From Paenibacillus sp. FSL W8-0426 (GTDB taxonomy: Bacteria; Bacillota; Bacilli; Paenibacillales; Paenibacillaceae), in NCBI RefSeq assembly GCF_037969725.1, contig NZ_CP150203.1:6687501-6751500 (forward strand): a DNA stretch of 64,000 nucleotides. The letters are read 5' to 3'. The notes under the pieces are model-generated. The model was not told the DNA's origin, did not search any database, and was given only the letters and a program-made list of their open reading frames with translations. A program made the position numbers and the translations under genes. This document shows, one piece after another, positions 1-9,575 of this stretch (the stretch's first letter is position 1; each line of letters starts with the position of its first letter).

Positions 1-2315
1 TCGGTTGGGCCGTATTGGTTGTTGACCTGACAGCCCATCTCCTCCAACGCTTGCTTCATCTCGGCCGTCAACGCCTCGCCGCCGGTAATGACCGTCAATC
101 CGTCAAATCGTCCGGGACGGCTGTTCACCAGCGACTGCCATAACGTCGGGGTTGCCTGCATGATGGTCGTTCCCTTCTCCCTCATTTGCCGGGCAAGGGC
201 AGCCGGGTCAAGAATCGTTTCCTTCTGTGCCAAGTCGAGCCGCGCGCCTGTAACCAGCGGCAGGAACACCTCCATGACCGAGATGTCGAACGCAATCGTG
301 GTAACGCCCATCCAGCGATCATGAGGACCTACCTTCAGGCGGCCACGCATGTCCTGAAGCAGGTTGGACAACCCCCGATGGGTCACGGCTACGCCTTTCG
401 GCTTGCCGGTGGAACCGGAGGTATAAATGATGTATGCCGGATTCTCCAACGATGCCGGAACCGTCCGATCCTCCTGCTCGGGATTACAGTCGGGCTGCTC
501 TTCCAGCTCGGCCTGAACGGCGGGATCATCCAATCGCATGACAGACACTTGCATATCGCGCAAACGGTCTGGCATACTGTGCTCCACCGTGATCAGGCAT
601 GCCGGTTCGGCATCGGACAACATGTAGTTCAGCCGATCTATCGGATAATCCGGGTCAAGCGGAAGATAAGCTGCACCTGTTTTATGAACCGCCAGGATTG
701 CTACGACCACATTCAGCGATCGGGGAAGGGCAATAGCCACGATTTTCTCCGGACCAGCCCCAAAACGGCGGATCAGCGCATGTGCGAGACGGTTGGCCTG
801 TTCGTTCAATTCGGCATACGTCAGCGTATGGCCCTCGCAGGTTACGGCCTCCGCGGAAGGCGTCCGGCGAACCTGCTGCTCGACCATGGCTGCCGAATGC
901 AGCTGGGGAACGCCCTGATCGGTCGCATTCCACCCTTCAAGCACTTGTTTCCGCTCTGCCGGAAGCAGTACATTCAGATTGCCGACCGGCTGGTCTGCGG
1001 CGTTTTCTTGAACAATGGTGTCGAGCAAGCGTAAATATCGGAGCTGATGCGACCGCAGCTCCTGCTTGCCATAGATCAACGGATTGGCATCCATATCAAC
1101 GCGCAGTCCATGACCATGCCCCTGATCCACCACATGGATGGCCAGATCGTCTACAGGCCCTGTCGATAGATTGTGGATCATACCGGGCTGCCCGGCAAAG
1201 TTCAGCTCATGATGAAAAGGCATCACGTTGATCATCGGGCCGAACAATCTGCGATGTTCTCCGAGAAGTCCCAGGTCCCTGCGCAGGTCCTGATGACGAT
1301 ATCGCTGATGCTTGCGCACGTTGCGGATCTCCTGCACGATCTGCTTCAAGAGACTGTCCAGCCGTTGTTCCGGCTCCACGTTCAGGCGAAGCGGCAGCAC
1401 GTTCATCACCATGCCGGGCACCCGCAAAGATGACGTTCCCAAACGGCTCATGACAGGCAGCGCCAGAACGACATCTTGCGTCCCGGTCATGCGTTGTACG
1501 TAGACGGCGGCCGCGGCTACGAGCAGATCCGGCCAGGTTACGCCGTACCGCGAAGCCGCGGACTGCAACCGTTCGCGATCCGCGTGGGACAACACGGCAC
1601 TCTCGCGCAGGAAGCTGTCGGCCGTTCGCGGCGCGCCTTCGCCGAGACTCACGATGTCCGGCGCATCGGCGAACCGTTCCAACCAGAACTGCCGGTCCCG
1701 CTCCCTGACGTCGGATGAATGATAGGCGGCATCCTCGTCCAGAACGGAGCATAGCGGGCCAAAAGAAATTCCAGTCTGCACGGCTTCATCGTTTGCCCTG
1801 CCGTCCACCATTGCCGTGTACAGCTGGGCCACCCGCCGTGCAAGGAGCGAGACGCCATAACCGTCGATCGCGATATGGTGCACGCGCTGATACCAGTAAT
1901 AACAGTCGTCCGAGATGCGGAAGAGCGCCTCCCCGAAAAGCGGACCGACGGCGAGATTGACGGTCTGTTCCATATCCCGTTTCATCCAAGACCATGCCGC
2001 CTCGTTCGGTTCCGGTTCGTTCCGTACGTCGATGACATGGAATGGCCATTCCTCTGAGCCGCCGTTTGGCGCCTGCCAGGGTCCCTGCTCATTTTCGCCA
2101 AACACCATGTTCAGCGATTCGGCCTCGGCAACCGCCTGGCGCAAGCTTGCCTCGAAACAAGCGGCATCCACATGCCCTTGAATCACGACGTATTCGCCGG
2201 TGTTGTACATCGGATTATCCGGGTGCAATTGCTGCGCATACCAGATGCCGGCTTGGGCGGAGGACAACGGCATCATGGCATTGCGGCGGGGAGAGAGCTT
2301 CGCAGCCCGGCTCAA
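1..2315 (-). CDS. dhbF: Bacillibactin NRPS DhbF, N-terminal part (cut by window edge)
   Basis: Non-ribosomal peptide synthetase that loads amino acids onto 2,3-dihydroxybenzoate to build the trilactone siderophore bacillibactin. Seen: the protein opens with a condensation domain (PLSSAQAGIWYAQQL near residue 15, then HHIAIDGYG, the HHxxxDG active site). An adenylation domain follows with YTSGSTGKPKG, and the window ends at NNQYGPT, the A5 motif. The rest lies outside, so domain number and substrate code cannot be read. Start: a TTG at 2315 overlaps the dhbB stop (TTGA) with GGAG 7 nt upstream, which implies translational coupling. An ATG at 2276 is the alternative. Last gene of the besA-dhbACEBF run. 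Confidence 0.95.
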   Translation of the reverse strand, partial: MSRAAKLSPRRNAMMPLSSAQAGIWYAQQLHPDNPMYNTGEYVVIQGHVDAACFEASLRQAVAEAESLNMVFGENEQGPWQAPNGGSEEWPFHVIDVRNEPEPNEAAWSWMKRDMEQTVNLAVGPLFGEALFRISDDCYYWYQRVHHIAIDGYGVSLLARRVAQLYTAMVDGRANDEAVQTGISFGPLCSVLDEDAAYHSSDVRERDRQFWLERFADAPDIVSLGEGAPRTADSFLRESAVLSHADRERLQSAASRYGVTWPDLLVAAAAVYVQRMTGTQDVVLALPVMSRLGTSSLRVPGMVMNVLPLRLNVEPEQRLDSLLKQIVQEIRNVRKHQRYRHQDLRRDLGLLGEHRRLFGPMINVMPFHHELNFAGQPGMIHNLSTGPVDDLAIHVVDQGHGHGLRVDMDANPLIYGKQELRSHQLRYLRLLDTIVQENAADQPVGNLNVLLPAERKQVLEGWNATDQGVPQLHSAAMVEQQVRRTPSAEAVTCEGHTLTYAELNEQANRLAHALIRRFGAGPEKIVAIALPRSLNVVVAILAVHKTGAAYLPLDPDYPIDRLNYMLSDAEPACLITVEHSMPDRLRDMQVSVMRLDDPAVQAELEEQPDCNPEQEDRTVPASLENPAYIIYTSGSTGKPKGVAVTHRGLSNLLQDMRGRLKVGPHDRWMGVTTIAFDISVMEVFLPLVTGARLDLAQKETILDPAALARQMREKGTTIMQATPTLWQSLVNSRPGRFDGLTVITGGEALTAEMKQALEEMGCQVNNQYGPT

Positions 2316-3319
2316 AAGTAATCTCCGTTCGGCAGTACTTTATGCGGCGCTCCCGCATTCATCAGGCTTGCCCATGCTGCCAGCGTCGGGGTTTCCGCCA
2401 AATCCACGAAGCTCACGTCTCTGCCCACCATGCGGAAGCGCTCGGCCAGGCTCATCATTCGAATCGAATCCAATCCCCACACCTGGATCAGGTCGTCTTG
2501 GTCGCCAAGGTGCTCCGGCTGCTCCTGCAGCATTTCCGCTACCTGGCTCCGCAGTTCATGCAGCGTCGCCGATGCGGCCGCATGTACGTCCAGAACCTCG
2601 GCGTTCGCAATGGGCGGCTCGCCTGCCAGTCCGCTCTGTCCGCTACCTTTGCTCGCCCCGGTACCGTAAACCGTGCCGGCGGATGAGCCCAGCGCAGCGG
2701 CCGCTTGCTGCGTGGTCAGCGTGACCGCGCAGCGCTCGGCAGCATACGTCAGTGCCATGCGATGCTTCTCCGCGGAAAAATCGGCGACCGCATCCGCCAC
2801 CAGAAACGCCTGGATATCTTTCATGAATGCCTCGCAGGACGTCATCAGGCAGCCGATATGGGCATATATGCCGCAGATGATCAACTGATCGCGCCCCTGC
2901 TCCTGCATCCATTCCAGCAAGTCGGTCTTCTGGAAAGCGCTATAACGCCACTTGGTCATCAGCGTATCCTGCGGAGCAGGCGCCAGCTGTTCGATGACCT
3001 GCTTTTGCACCGGACCGCCGTCGATGCCCGCCCCCCAGAAATCGAGCTGCAAGCCGCGCTGCTCCGCCGTCTGTCCGCCAGGCTGGGCCGAATACACGAC
3101 AGGGATGCCGAGCTCGTGACACTTCGAGCGAAGCTGTGTTATATGCTCGATCAATTCGGTAACGGGAGAAGCCCCGGCCGTAAAAGCATCCACGAAATAT
3201 TGCTGCATGTCATGAATCAGCAGCACTGCGCGTTTCGCATCCGGCGTCCAGGCCACCTTGTTGACAGGAAGCTCCGATTCAGTAGGCATGGCATATGGCT
3301 TAATCACTGGTAGTCCCAT
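2312..3319 (-). CDS. dhbB: Isochorismatase with aryl carrier domain DhbB
   Basis: Bifunctional 335-residue protein of 2,3-dihydroxybenzoate siderophore synthesis. The N-terminal isochorismatase releases pyruvate from isochorismate to give 2,3-dihydro-2,3-dihydroxybenzoate. Its triad is visible as LLIHDMQQYF (Asp), TKWRYSAF (Lys) and IGCLMTSCEAF (Cys). The C-terminal aryl carrier domain (about 260-330) has GLDSIRMM, whose Ser takes phosphopantetheine and carries DHB to DhbF. Start: ATG at 3319 gives MGLPVIKPYAMP, the usual family beginning, behind AGAGGG; longer upstream reading has no such match. It lies 60 nt after dhbE and overlaps dhbF by 4 nt. Confidence 0.96.
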   Translation of the reverse strand: MGLPVIKPYAMPTESELPVNKVAWTPDAKRAVLLIHDMQQYFVDAFTAGASPVTELIEHITQLRSKCHELGIPVVYSAQPGGQTAEQRGLQLDFWGAGIDGGPVQKQVIEQLAPAPQDTLMTKWRYSAFQKTDLLEWMQEQGRDQLIICGIYAHIGCLMTSCEAFMKDIQAFLVADAVADFSAEKHRMALTYAAERCAVTLTTQQAAAALGSSAGTVYGTGASKGSGQSGLAGEPPIANAEVLDVHAAASATLHELRSQVAEMLQEQPEHLGDQDDLIQVWGLDSIRMMSLAERFRMVGRDVSFVDLAETPTLAAWASLMNAGAPHKVLPNGDYF

Positions 3320-3379
3320 GAATATCCCTCTTTTCAGCATAAATTTGGATTCATCCATCCATGATCGCATGACCAACGT

Positions 3380-5014
3380 TTAGGATTGGACAAAGGAAGA
3401 TGGGTGCAATAACCGCTCGCGCAGCGCCTTTTTGCTGACTTTGCCTACGCCCGTCTTGGGGAAAGACTTCACGAATTCGAAGCGGTCGGGAATTTTGTAG
3501 GCAGCCAGCCCGCGTTCACGCAAGAATGAACGTAATTCTGTCGCTGTCGGCATGGCCCCATCTTCTCCGTTCGGAACGATAAAAGCGCACGAGCGCTCGC
3601 CCAGATAATCGTCAGGCATGGCTACCAAGGCAGCGTCGTGAACCCCTCCATGCGCCAGCAGGTGATTTTCCACTTCCTCCGCAGCCACTTTGTCGCCGCC
3701 ACGGTTGATCTGGTCCTTCGCGCGTCCCTCGACCACGAGATATCCATCCTTCGTAAAGCTGGCAATATCCCCGGTCCGGTAGAACCCGTCCGCCGTAAAA
3801 GAACGGGCATTATGATCCTCGGCTTTGTAATATCCGCGTATCGTGTAAGCTCCCCGTGCCAACAAATGCCCGGATTGCCCCTGTTCTACCTCAACGTCCT
3901 CGTCATCCACGATTTTCACCTCGTCGTACGGCGACATCGGTTTGCCCTGGGTATGGATAATGACGTCCTCGGGATCGTCGAGCCGCGTATAATTTACCAG
4001 CCCTTCGGCCATGCCGAACACTTGCTGCAAGGTACATCCCAGCACCGGTTTCACACGTCCTGCCACTTCAGCGCTGAACTTGGCTCCGCCCACCTGCAGT
4101 ACTTGCAGCGAAGGGAGTCTCTTCCCTCTAGCGGACGCGGCGTTAAGCCATACGAGCGCCAAGGGAGGCACGAGGGCGGTGATCGTCACCTGGTGCCTGT
4201 CAATCAGCGGAAAAGCCTCGTCCGGACTGGAGCCGCGGGAAAGCACGACCCGGCCTCCGGCATAGATCGTACCCAGAATACCCGGCGAGCTGAGCGGATA
4301 ATTGTGGGCGACCGGCAGTACGGCCAAATACACGCTGTCCGGGCTCAAACCGCACACCTCCACGCTTCTGCGCAGACTGTAGATGTAATCGTCGTGCGTG
4401 CGAGGGATCATCTTGGGCAAACCCGTACTGCCGCCCGACAACTGCAGGAAGGCCACATCGGAACTGAGCGGCCGCTCCGCTTCCGGCAAAGCGACCGGTT
4501 CAACGTACAGATCGGATAGCGCCGTGTATGGACCGGCCTCTCCGGCAACGATGACATGCCGAAGCCCGGGTACTTCCGTCTGAACCTCTCCGGCCAGCCC
4601 GCGGTAATCATAACCGCTGTCGATGTCCGGAATGACATATGCCTCCGCTTCGGCAAAGCGGGCAAAATATGCGATTTCGCTTTTCCGATGCAATGGAAGA
4701 GCAAATACGGGCAATGCTCCCAACCGAAACAACGCAAATATCACTTCAATAAAAGCCGTGATGTTGGGCAGCTGCACGATGACCCGATCCTGCTTTCGAA
4801 TACCCGTCGCATGAAACCCTGCGGCGAGCCGATTCACCCGTTCATTCAACCCTTCATAAGTTAACGCTCCATCGTCGCCAATAACGGCTACCCGATTGCC
4901 ATATAATGCCGCCCGCTGATGCAGCATCTCGCCAAACGTGATGCCTTCCCAGCAACCCGCCTGGCGATACTGTTCCGCGAGTTCCTCCGGCCAACCCTGA
5001 AATCCTGGCAGCAT
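3380..5014 (-). CDS. dhbE: 2,3-dihydroxybenzoate-AMP ligase DhbE
   Basis: Stand-alone adenylation enzyme (544 aa, usual size about 540) that activates 2,3-dihydroxybenzoate with ATP and loads it onto the aryl carrier domain of DhbB. Motifs: [19 protein letters not shown] (P-loop-like A3), [11 protein letters not shown] (A5 region), YRTGD (A7) and TGVGKVSKK (A10 lysine). Start: ATG CTG at 5014 sits 7 nt after GGAGG. An ATG at 5020 overlaps the dhbC stop but is too close to the same SD. It is coupled to dhbC, whose stop is 2 nt upstream. Confidence 0.96.
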   Translation of the reverse strand: MLPGFQGWPEELAEQYRQAGCWEGITFGEMLHQRAALYGNRVAVIGDDGALTYEGLNERVNRLAAGFHATGIRKQDRVIVQLPNITAFIEVIFALFRLGALPVFALPLHRKSEIAYFARFAEAEAYVIPDIDSGYDYRGLAGEVQTEVPGLRHVIVAGEAGPYTALSDLYVEPVALPEAERPLSSDVAFLQLSGGSTGLPKMIPRTHDDYIYSLRRSVEVCGLSPDSVYLAVLPVAHNYPLSSPGILGTIYAGGRVVLSRGSSPDEAFPLIDRHQVTITALVPPLALVWLNAASARGKRLPSLQVLQVGGAKFSAEVAGRVKPVLGCTLQQVFGMAEGLVNYTRLDDPEDVIIHTQGKPMSPYDEVKIVDDEDVEVEQGQSGHLLARGAYTIRGYYKAEDHNARSFTADGFYRTGDIASFTKDGYLVVEGRAKDQINRGGDKVAAEEVENHLLAHGGVHDAALVAMPDDYLGERSCAFIVPNGEDGAMPTATELRSFLRERGLAAYKIPDRFEFVKSFPKTGVGKVSKKALRERLLHPSSFVQS

Positions 5015-5016
5015 GC

Positions 5017-6348
5017 TCATTCCTCCCCTGTAGCTCCTGCTGATTGCAATCCCATCGCACGCAGCATCGTGCCAAATTTCGCCGCAGTCTCCGCAAGTTC
5101 TGCTTCCGACGTGGAGCCAGGGACAATTCCAGCTCCTGCATACAGCCGGAGCTGATGACCCTGCACTTCGGCACACCTGATCGCAACGGCCCATTCGCCA
5201 TCGCCCCTGCTGTCGCACCAGCCGACCATTCCGGTGAACAGCCCCCGGTCAAACGGCTCTTGTGCCTGAATTTCATCGCGTGCATCTTCCACGGGCGTGC
5301 CGCAAATGGCCGGCGTCGGATGAAGGACAAAAGCCAGCTCCAACGATGTTGTTGCCCCATCGGCAAGCTCTCCGTAAATATCCGTGGAGAGGTGCCACAT
5401 GGTACTCGTCTGAATGAGCGATGGCTCCTCAGGCACGCTCAGCTCTTTGCACAGCGGGCGCAATGCAGCCGCAACCGCATCAATGACGACGGCGTGCTCG
5501 TGACGATCCTTGGCTGACGCCAGCAAAGCTTCAGCACGGCGTCGATCTTCTTCCGGGTCACCACTGCGTGCAGCCGAACCCGCCAAGGGATTGACTCTCA
5601 CCCTCGTTCCGGTCCGGGTGACCAGAAGCTCCGGACTTGCTCCGAGAAACGTCCGTGGTTTGCCTTTTTCGCCCACACTAATGACGCGATTATCCGTTGT
5701 TACTATACTTTTTGGTAATTGCGATTTACGCATCGGGACGGCAAATGTGTAACCATGCGCATTATCCCTAAAGAGGTTACGCAGCAGTTGATGCGTATCC
5801 ACCTGCGTCTCCGACGTCACGCACAGGGTGCGTGCCAGAACGATTTTGCTCAGTTCTCCTGCATTCAGACGGGTCAGGACGCTCCGTACGCTTTGTTCAT
5901 AGACCGCCGCGGCCGGCTCTTCTTCAATGCTGCAATTCCCTGCTGCCGGCAGCCTCTCGCGCATGCGGTCCGAGTCTGCAGGCGGCTCCGCCCACTGCAC
6001 GCTTTCGGGAACATACAGTTCCACGTCAGCACGCCGCGGATTGAAAGGGATGGCTCCAACCGCAACCGGGTTTACTCCCCCTGCCTGCTTCGCCTCGTTC
6101 AGCAGCCCCTGAATCCGATGCAACAGACCTTGAATCGGCTCGTCATACCGCAAGCCGGGATTGGGCTGTTCATCCGTATCCAGAGCATTGCCCCCTATTG
6201 ACGAAGAAGGCGCATCAGACAACCTTTTCCATTCCCCTTGAGCCAGCATCGTATGCAGCGGCGATGACCAGAAAAAGGATTTGCCTTCTTCGTATTGCTC
6301 CAACAGGCGAAGCGCGGAAGTCGCAGCAACAGCACTTGCTTTGGACAT
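5017..6348 (-). CDS. dhbC: Isochorismate synthase DhbC
   Basis: Chorismate-binding enzyme (443 aa) that isomerises chorismate to isochorismate, the entry step to 2,3-dihydroxybenzoate. Seen: the anthranilate synthase I/isochorismate synthase fold with [10 protein letters not shown], the substrate-binding stretch [10 protein letters not shown] followed by [11 protein letters not shown], then [26 protein letters not shown] and the C-terminal [15 protein letters not shown]. Start: ATG TCC at 6348, 9 nt after AAGGAG; two earlier in-frame ATGs lie too close to that SD. It is 25 nt after dhbA and almost abuts dhbE. Confidence 0.96.
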   Translation of the reverse strand: MSKASAVAATSALRLLEQYEEGKSFFWSSPLHTMLAQGEWKRLSDAPSSSIGGNALDTDEQPNPGLRYDEPIQGLLHRIQGLLNEAKQAGGVNPVAVGAIPFNPRRADVELYVPESVQWAEPPADSDRMRERLPAAGNCSIEEEPAAAVYEQSVRSVLTRLNAGELSKIVLARTLCVTSETQVDTHQLLRNLFRDNAHGYTFAVPMRKSQLPKSIVTTDNRVISVGEKGKPRTFLGASPELLVTRTGTRVRVNPLAGSAARSGDPEEDRRRAEALLASAKDRHEHAVVIDAVAAALRPLCKELSVPEEPSLIQTSTMWHLSTDIYGELADGATTSLELAFVLHPTPAICGTPVEDARDEIQAQEPFDRGLFTGMVGWCDSRGDGEWAVAIRCAEVQGHQLRLYAGAGIVPGSTSEAELAETAAKFGTMLRAMGLQSAGATGEE

Positions 6349-6373
6349 TCTCATCATCTCCTTGGATTTGGTT

Positions 6374-7159
6374 TCAAGCACCAAGTGTGGCGCCTCCATC
6401 GATGCGCATGTCATGCATCGTGATATGTCTGGCCTGGTCGGATGAGAGGAAAAGCACCGCATCGGCAATATCCGCCGGATCGGCCAGCCTGTTCAGCGGA
6501 ATGCCTAATCGATACGCATCCAGCGAGCCGGCAATGGCCGCTTCTGCGCCATGCTCGTCCTTCCACAATAAACGCTGCATCTCGGTATCAGTCGAGCCGG
6601 GCGACACCACATTGCAGCGGATATGGTCCCGTGCATGTTCCAACGCAAGGCACTTGGTAAACTGGGTGGATGCCGCTTTCGAAGCCGCATACGCCGACAT
6701 GTGCATTCGCGGTACGGCAGCGGCGTTGGACCCGACAGTGACGATGCTCCCGCCCCGCCTTGCAGCCATTCTGGCCACAACGGCGCGCGATACGTAAAAT
6801 ACGCCATGCGTATTCACCTCAAAGGTTCGCAGCCACTCCTCATCGCTAAGTTGGCCCACTCTGCCCATGTGCAAAATCCCCGCCGCATTCACCAACATGC
6901 CAATCGGCCCGAGCTCCTCTTCAATGCAAGCAACGCCATTCTCCACAGCCATACGATCGGAGATATCCATTGGATAAGCGGCTGCCCGGCAGCCTTGAGC
7001 ACGCAGGTCGGTAACCGACAGCTCAAGCCGTCCTGCCTGAAGGTCAACCGCCGCCACGACTGCTCCCTGTGCAGCGAACGCCTTGGCTACGGCCTCACCT
7101 ATGCCTTGGGCTGCTCCGGTAACCAATACCACTTTGCCCTCGATTCCCGTATAACTCAC
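6374..7159 (-). CDS. dhbA: 2,3-dihydro-2,3-dihydroxybenzoate dehydrogenase DhbA
   Basis: Short-chain dehydrogenase (261 aa) that oxidises 2,3-dihydro-2,3-dihydroxybenzoate to 2,3-dihydroxybenzoate with NAD+. Seen: nucleotide-binding TGAAQGIG at 14-21, NAAG, a serine region VTVGSNAAA, and catalytic YAASK. Assignment as DhbA rather than another SDR rests on its place immediately before dhbC. The start is a GTG at 7159, 8 nt behind GGAGG. The 136 nt separating it from besA hold no clear terminator or Fur box, so it is probably co-transcribed with besA. Confidence 0.94.
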   Translation of the reverse strand: MSYTGIEGKVVLVTGAAQGIGEAVAKAFAAQGAVVAAVDLQAGRLELSVTDLRAQGCRAAAYPMDISDRMAVENGVACIEEELGPIGMLVNAAGILHMGRVGQLSDEEWLRTFEVNTHGVFYVSRAVVARMAARRGGSIVTVGSNAAAVPRMHMSAYAASKAASTQFTKCLALEHARDHIRCNVVSPGSTDTEMQRLLWKDEHGAEAAIAGSLDAYRLGIPLNRLADPADIADAVLFLSSDQARHITMHDMRIDGGATLGA

Positions 7160-7295
7160 CAGACATCCTCCATTTCTCTGTATCGATTCAGCTTCCCGCT
7201 CTGATTTGCAGCCCTTATCCCTGCTCGTGCTCCCTCTTCATATCGGTTCCTTCATTTGCGTGTATCCCTCCGCCACTCTCCATCCGCCGCAATTC

Positions 7296-8156
7296 TCACC
7301 TCTCCGGGCTGCAGGCAAAACGGATCGTACGGCTAATCAGAAACGGAAGCACCGAAACATGGTTTTCATCCTCGAACTCGGTATATCTAATCTCCAGCCC
7401 CGTGAGCTTTAACGAGGATAAGCGGTCGGCAAGGCTGGAGGCCTTGTCGTTGTTTCGCGCGGGATGGGTTTTCTCATGCTCCCCCATGCCGATCCAGACC
7501 CTCGCGTCGACCGGCTCCTCCTTCATTCGTTCAACGAACCTTCGCTCTTCCGACTGCATCACCTCTTGGTTCCAATGGAGCGATGGACTGCCTGCAATGT
7601 AGTACCGAAACGCACCCGGCCTCGTAAACAACGCATGGATCACGAAAAGCCCGCCAAGCGAATGGCCGAAAATGGCCTGCCTGTTGCGATCGATTCGGTA
7701 CTGCTGCTCAATGTCCGGCTTCAGCTCCTGCTCGATAAAATCCAGAAACGCATCCGCGCCCCCCTGTTCCGGAATGGGCGTCCCATCCGACTTGTGGGTG
7801 TACGCCGTCGTCGCCTGCGGCGTGAAGTCGTAGTACCGATGCGGAGAAAACGGACCTGCCGTTTCGTAGCCGATGCCTACGACGATCGCAGGAAGGGCTC
7901 CGGTCTTTTCCGGCCTGCGGCCTTGGATGCGTACCGCTTCAACCATCGTGCCGAACACGGAGTTGGCATCAAGCAAATAAATGACCGGATAACCATTTGG
8001 CGGCGGCGGTTCTGCCGGTTGGTGCACCATGATTCGGTAGGCATGCCTGCCGGATTGCGATGTCATGGTCCATTGTTCGGAACGCGGTACGAGTATGGTA
8101 CTGCGGGCAATCGGGTTAAGGGTTCCGGTAAGGGAAGAGTCGGGTTGAAACGTCAT
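7296..8156 (-). CDS. besA: Bacillibactin trilactone esterase BesA
   Basis: Alpha/beta hydrolase of the esterase D (PF00756) family, 286 aa. In Bacillus, BesA hydrolyses the trilactone of ferri-bacillibactin in the cytoplasm so that iron can be released. Seen: a nucleophile elbow FGHSLGGLF near residue 165, VIYLLDAN near 60, and a C-terminal ENHVSVLPFL that carries the likely catalytic His. No signal peptide, consistent with cytoplasmic action. The order besA-dhbACEBF matches Bacillus subtilis. The ATG at 8156 follows AAGGAGG. Promoter and Fur box lie just upstream. Confidence 0.92.
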   Translation of the reverse strand: MTFQPDSSLTGTLNPIARSTILVPRSEQWTMTSQSGRHAYRIMVHQPAEPPPPNGYPVIYLLDANSVFGTMVEAVRIQGRRPEKTGALPAIVVGIGYETAGPFSPHRYYDFTPQATTAYTHKSDGTPIPEQGGADAFLDFIEQELKPDIEQQYRIDRNRQAIFGHSLGGLFVIHALFTRPGAFRYYIAGSPSLHWNQEVMQSEERRFVERMKEEPVDARVWIGMGEHEKTHPARNNDKASSLADRLSSLKLTGLEIRYTEFEDENHVSVLPFLISRTIRFACSPER

Positions 8157-8203
8157 TGCAGGTGGTTCCTCCTTGTGATTCGGCTTATATAAGACAACGA
8201 TCG

Positions 8204-8231
8204 TTTATATGAGATTGATTCTCATTACCAA
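8204..8231 (-). promoter_or_regulatory. Promoter of besA-dhb operon with Fur box
   Basis: On the minus strand, TTGGTA (8231-8226) and TATAAA (8209-8204) are 16 nt apart, as -35 and -10. The spacer holds TGAGATTGATTCTCA (8224-8210), a near-perfect 7-1-7 Fur box. Fur bound here would cover the polymerase site, so the operon should be off when iron is plentiful. Confidence 0.85.
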
Positions 8232-8476
8232 TTATAAGAGAGTCATGCAGGTGCTCCCATGGACGATATCCAGAAATGATTTTGACTATCTCCATATCTT
8301 GATCCGATCGATTCAAATGCGTGCCTTTTACTTGCATGAAAAAAAGCCCGGCCACAGGCAGACAGAACGGAAAATGCCTTCGTTCCCTCTGCTGTGGGGG
8401 CCATTGGTTGTATACCTTGCGATGCTAAGGTCCACGAGATCTCTTGGACCAATCCGAACTTAAGCTCTCCTGATGG

Positions 8477-9526
8477 TTACTGCTGTGTGATTGCTTTCAA
8501 CGTGTCGTCAATGACGTGACCGTACGCAATCAGCCCGCTGCCAAGCCATGGCGCAGGATCCACGTTGTACACCTTTCCACCTTTGACTGCGGGCATGCTC
8601 TTCCAGACGGCGGTATCGGTCATTTCCTTCATGCTGCCCACGCCTTGTTCCACGGTGAAAATGTAGTCTGCATCGATTTCCGGCAGCACTTCCGTCGATA
8701 CGATCGCGCTGTTCTCCGTTTCAACCAAAGCAGGCTTGCCCAGACCAAGCTGCTGATATACAACGTAGCCGCTGAAATAGTTTCCGCCCATCATGCTGAT
8801 GCCGCGCGGAGCAAACCGAATGATCGCCGCCTTTTTACCTTCGGCCACTTTGGAGATTTCGGCTTTGGCTGCATCCACCTTGGCATGGTACGTTTCGATG
8901 GCCTGCTTGGCTTCAGCCGTCTTGCCCAGCAAGTCACCAATGATCTCCAGCGATTTTTCCACATCGCCCGATGCATTGTTGAACACGTAGGTCGGCGCGA
9001 TTTTGGAGTAGCTCTCATAAACGCCGTTCTCCGCATAGTTGGCCGTATGCAAAATGATGAAATCCGGATTGTACGCCATGAGCGCTTCCGGCGAAGGCAA
9101 TCCGCTGGAGAAATCGAGGGTTGGCACCCCGCTTAACTGGTCCTGCAAATAAACGTGCCCCTGCGTACCTGCCGCCCATTGGGCTACCGGTTTGACGCCG
9201 AGCGTCAGCAGCGAGTCTTCAAGATAGGGGGCAAACACACGCTCCACCTTGGCAGGTACTACGACATCATGCCCCAGTTCATCCTGCACCGTTCGTTCGC
9301 TGGCCTTTTCTGCCGGCTGTTCTTCCTCCACAACCGTCTCCGTCGATGCCGGGGTGGTTGCTTCCGCGGTCTGCTGCTCCTTTCGGGTCTCGCCCGACTC
9401 GGAACCCGAACCGCAAGCAGCAAGCAATCCTGTCATTAAAATCAACACCAGCGACATCAGGATTCGGGTGCTGCAGAAGGTGCGAGCACCCGACCGATGA
9501 ACGGATTTTTTTCTCTGTTGAAACAT
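8477..9526 (-). CDS. Siderophore-binding lipoprotein (FeuA/FhuD type)
   Basis: Substrate-binding protein of an iron-siderophore ABC importer, 349 aa, anchored outside the membrane. Seen: a lipoprotein signal peptide ending in the lipobox LLAACGS near residue 40, a Glu/Thr-rich linker, then a periplasmic-binding domain from VQDELGHDVVVPAKVERV to the C terminus. The setting beside besA-dhb and a Btr-like regulator suggests ferri-bacillibactin as ligand (inference). No permease or ATPase gene adjoins it, so partners must be encoded elsewhere. The start ATG at 9526 follows AGGGGGA. A Fur box lies 14 nt upstream. Confidence 0.9.
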   Translation of the reverse strand: MFQQRKKSVHRSGARTFCSTRILMSLVLILMTGLLAACGSGSESGETRKEQQTAEATTPASTETVVEEEQPAEKASERTVQDELGHDVVVPAKVERVFAPYLEDSLLTLGVKPVAQWAAGTQGHVYLQDQLSGVPTLDFSSGLPSPEALMAYNPDFIILHTANYAENGVYESYSKIAPTYVFNNASGDVEKSLEIIGDLLGKTAEAKQAIETYHAKVDAAKAEISKVAEGKKAAIIRFAPRGISMMGGNYFSGYVVYQQLGLGKPALVETENSAIVSTEVLPEIDADYIFTVEQGVGSMKEMTDTAVWKSMPAVKGGKVYNVDPAPWLGSGLIAYGHVIDDTLKAITQQ

Positions 9527-9539
9527 TGGACATCCCCCT

Positions 9540-9554
9540 TGATAAACATTCTCA
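9540..9554 (-). promoter_or_regulatory. Fur box before siderophore-binding protein gene
   Basis: TGAGAATGTTTATCA on the minus strand matches the 7-1-7 Fur consensus closely. It lies between a TATAAT (9573-9568) and the SD of the downstream gene, so a bound repressor would block initiation or early elongation. Confidence 0.8.
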
Positions 9555-9575
9555 TTTAGATAGAAGGATTATATG

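Noticed and set aside
186..1231. Long plus-strand open frames opposite the first 1.2 kb
   Set aside because: They lie antisense to dhbF, whose minus-strand translation shows clear condensation and adenylation motifs. No SD or family likeness on the plus strand.
2042..2724. Plus-strand frames of 170-215 codons
   Set aside because: Antisense to the dhbF start and dhbB end; Cys/His/Arg-rich shadow composition.
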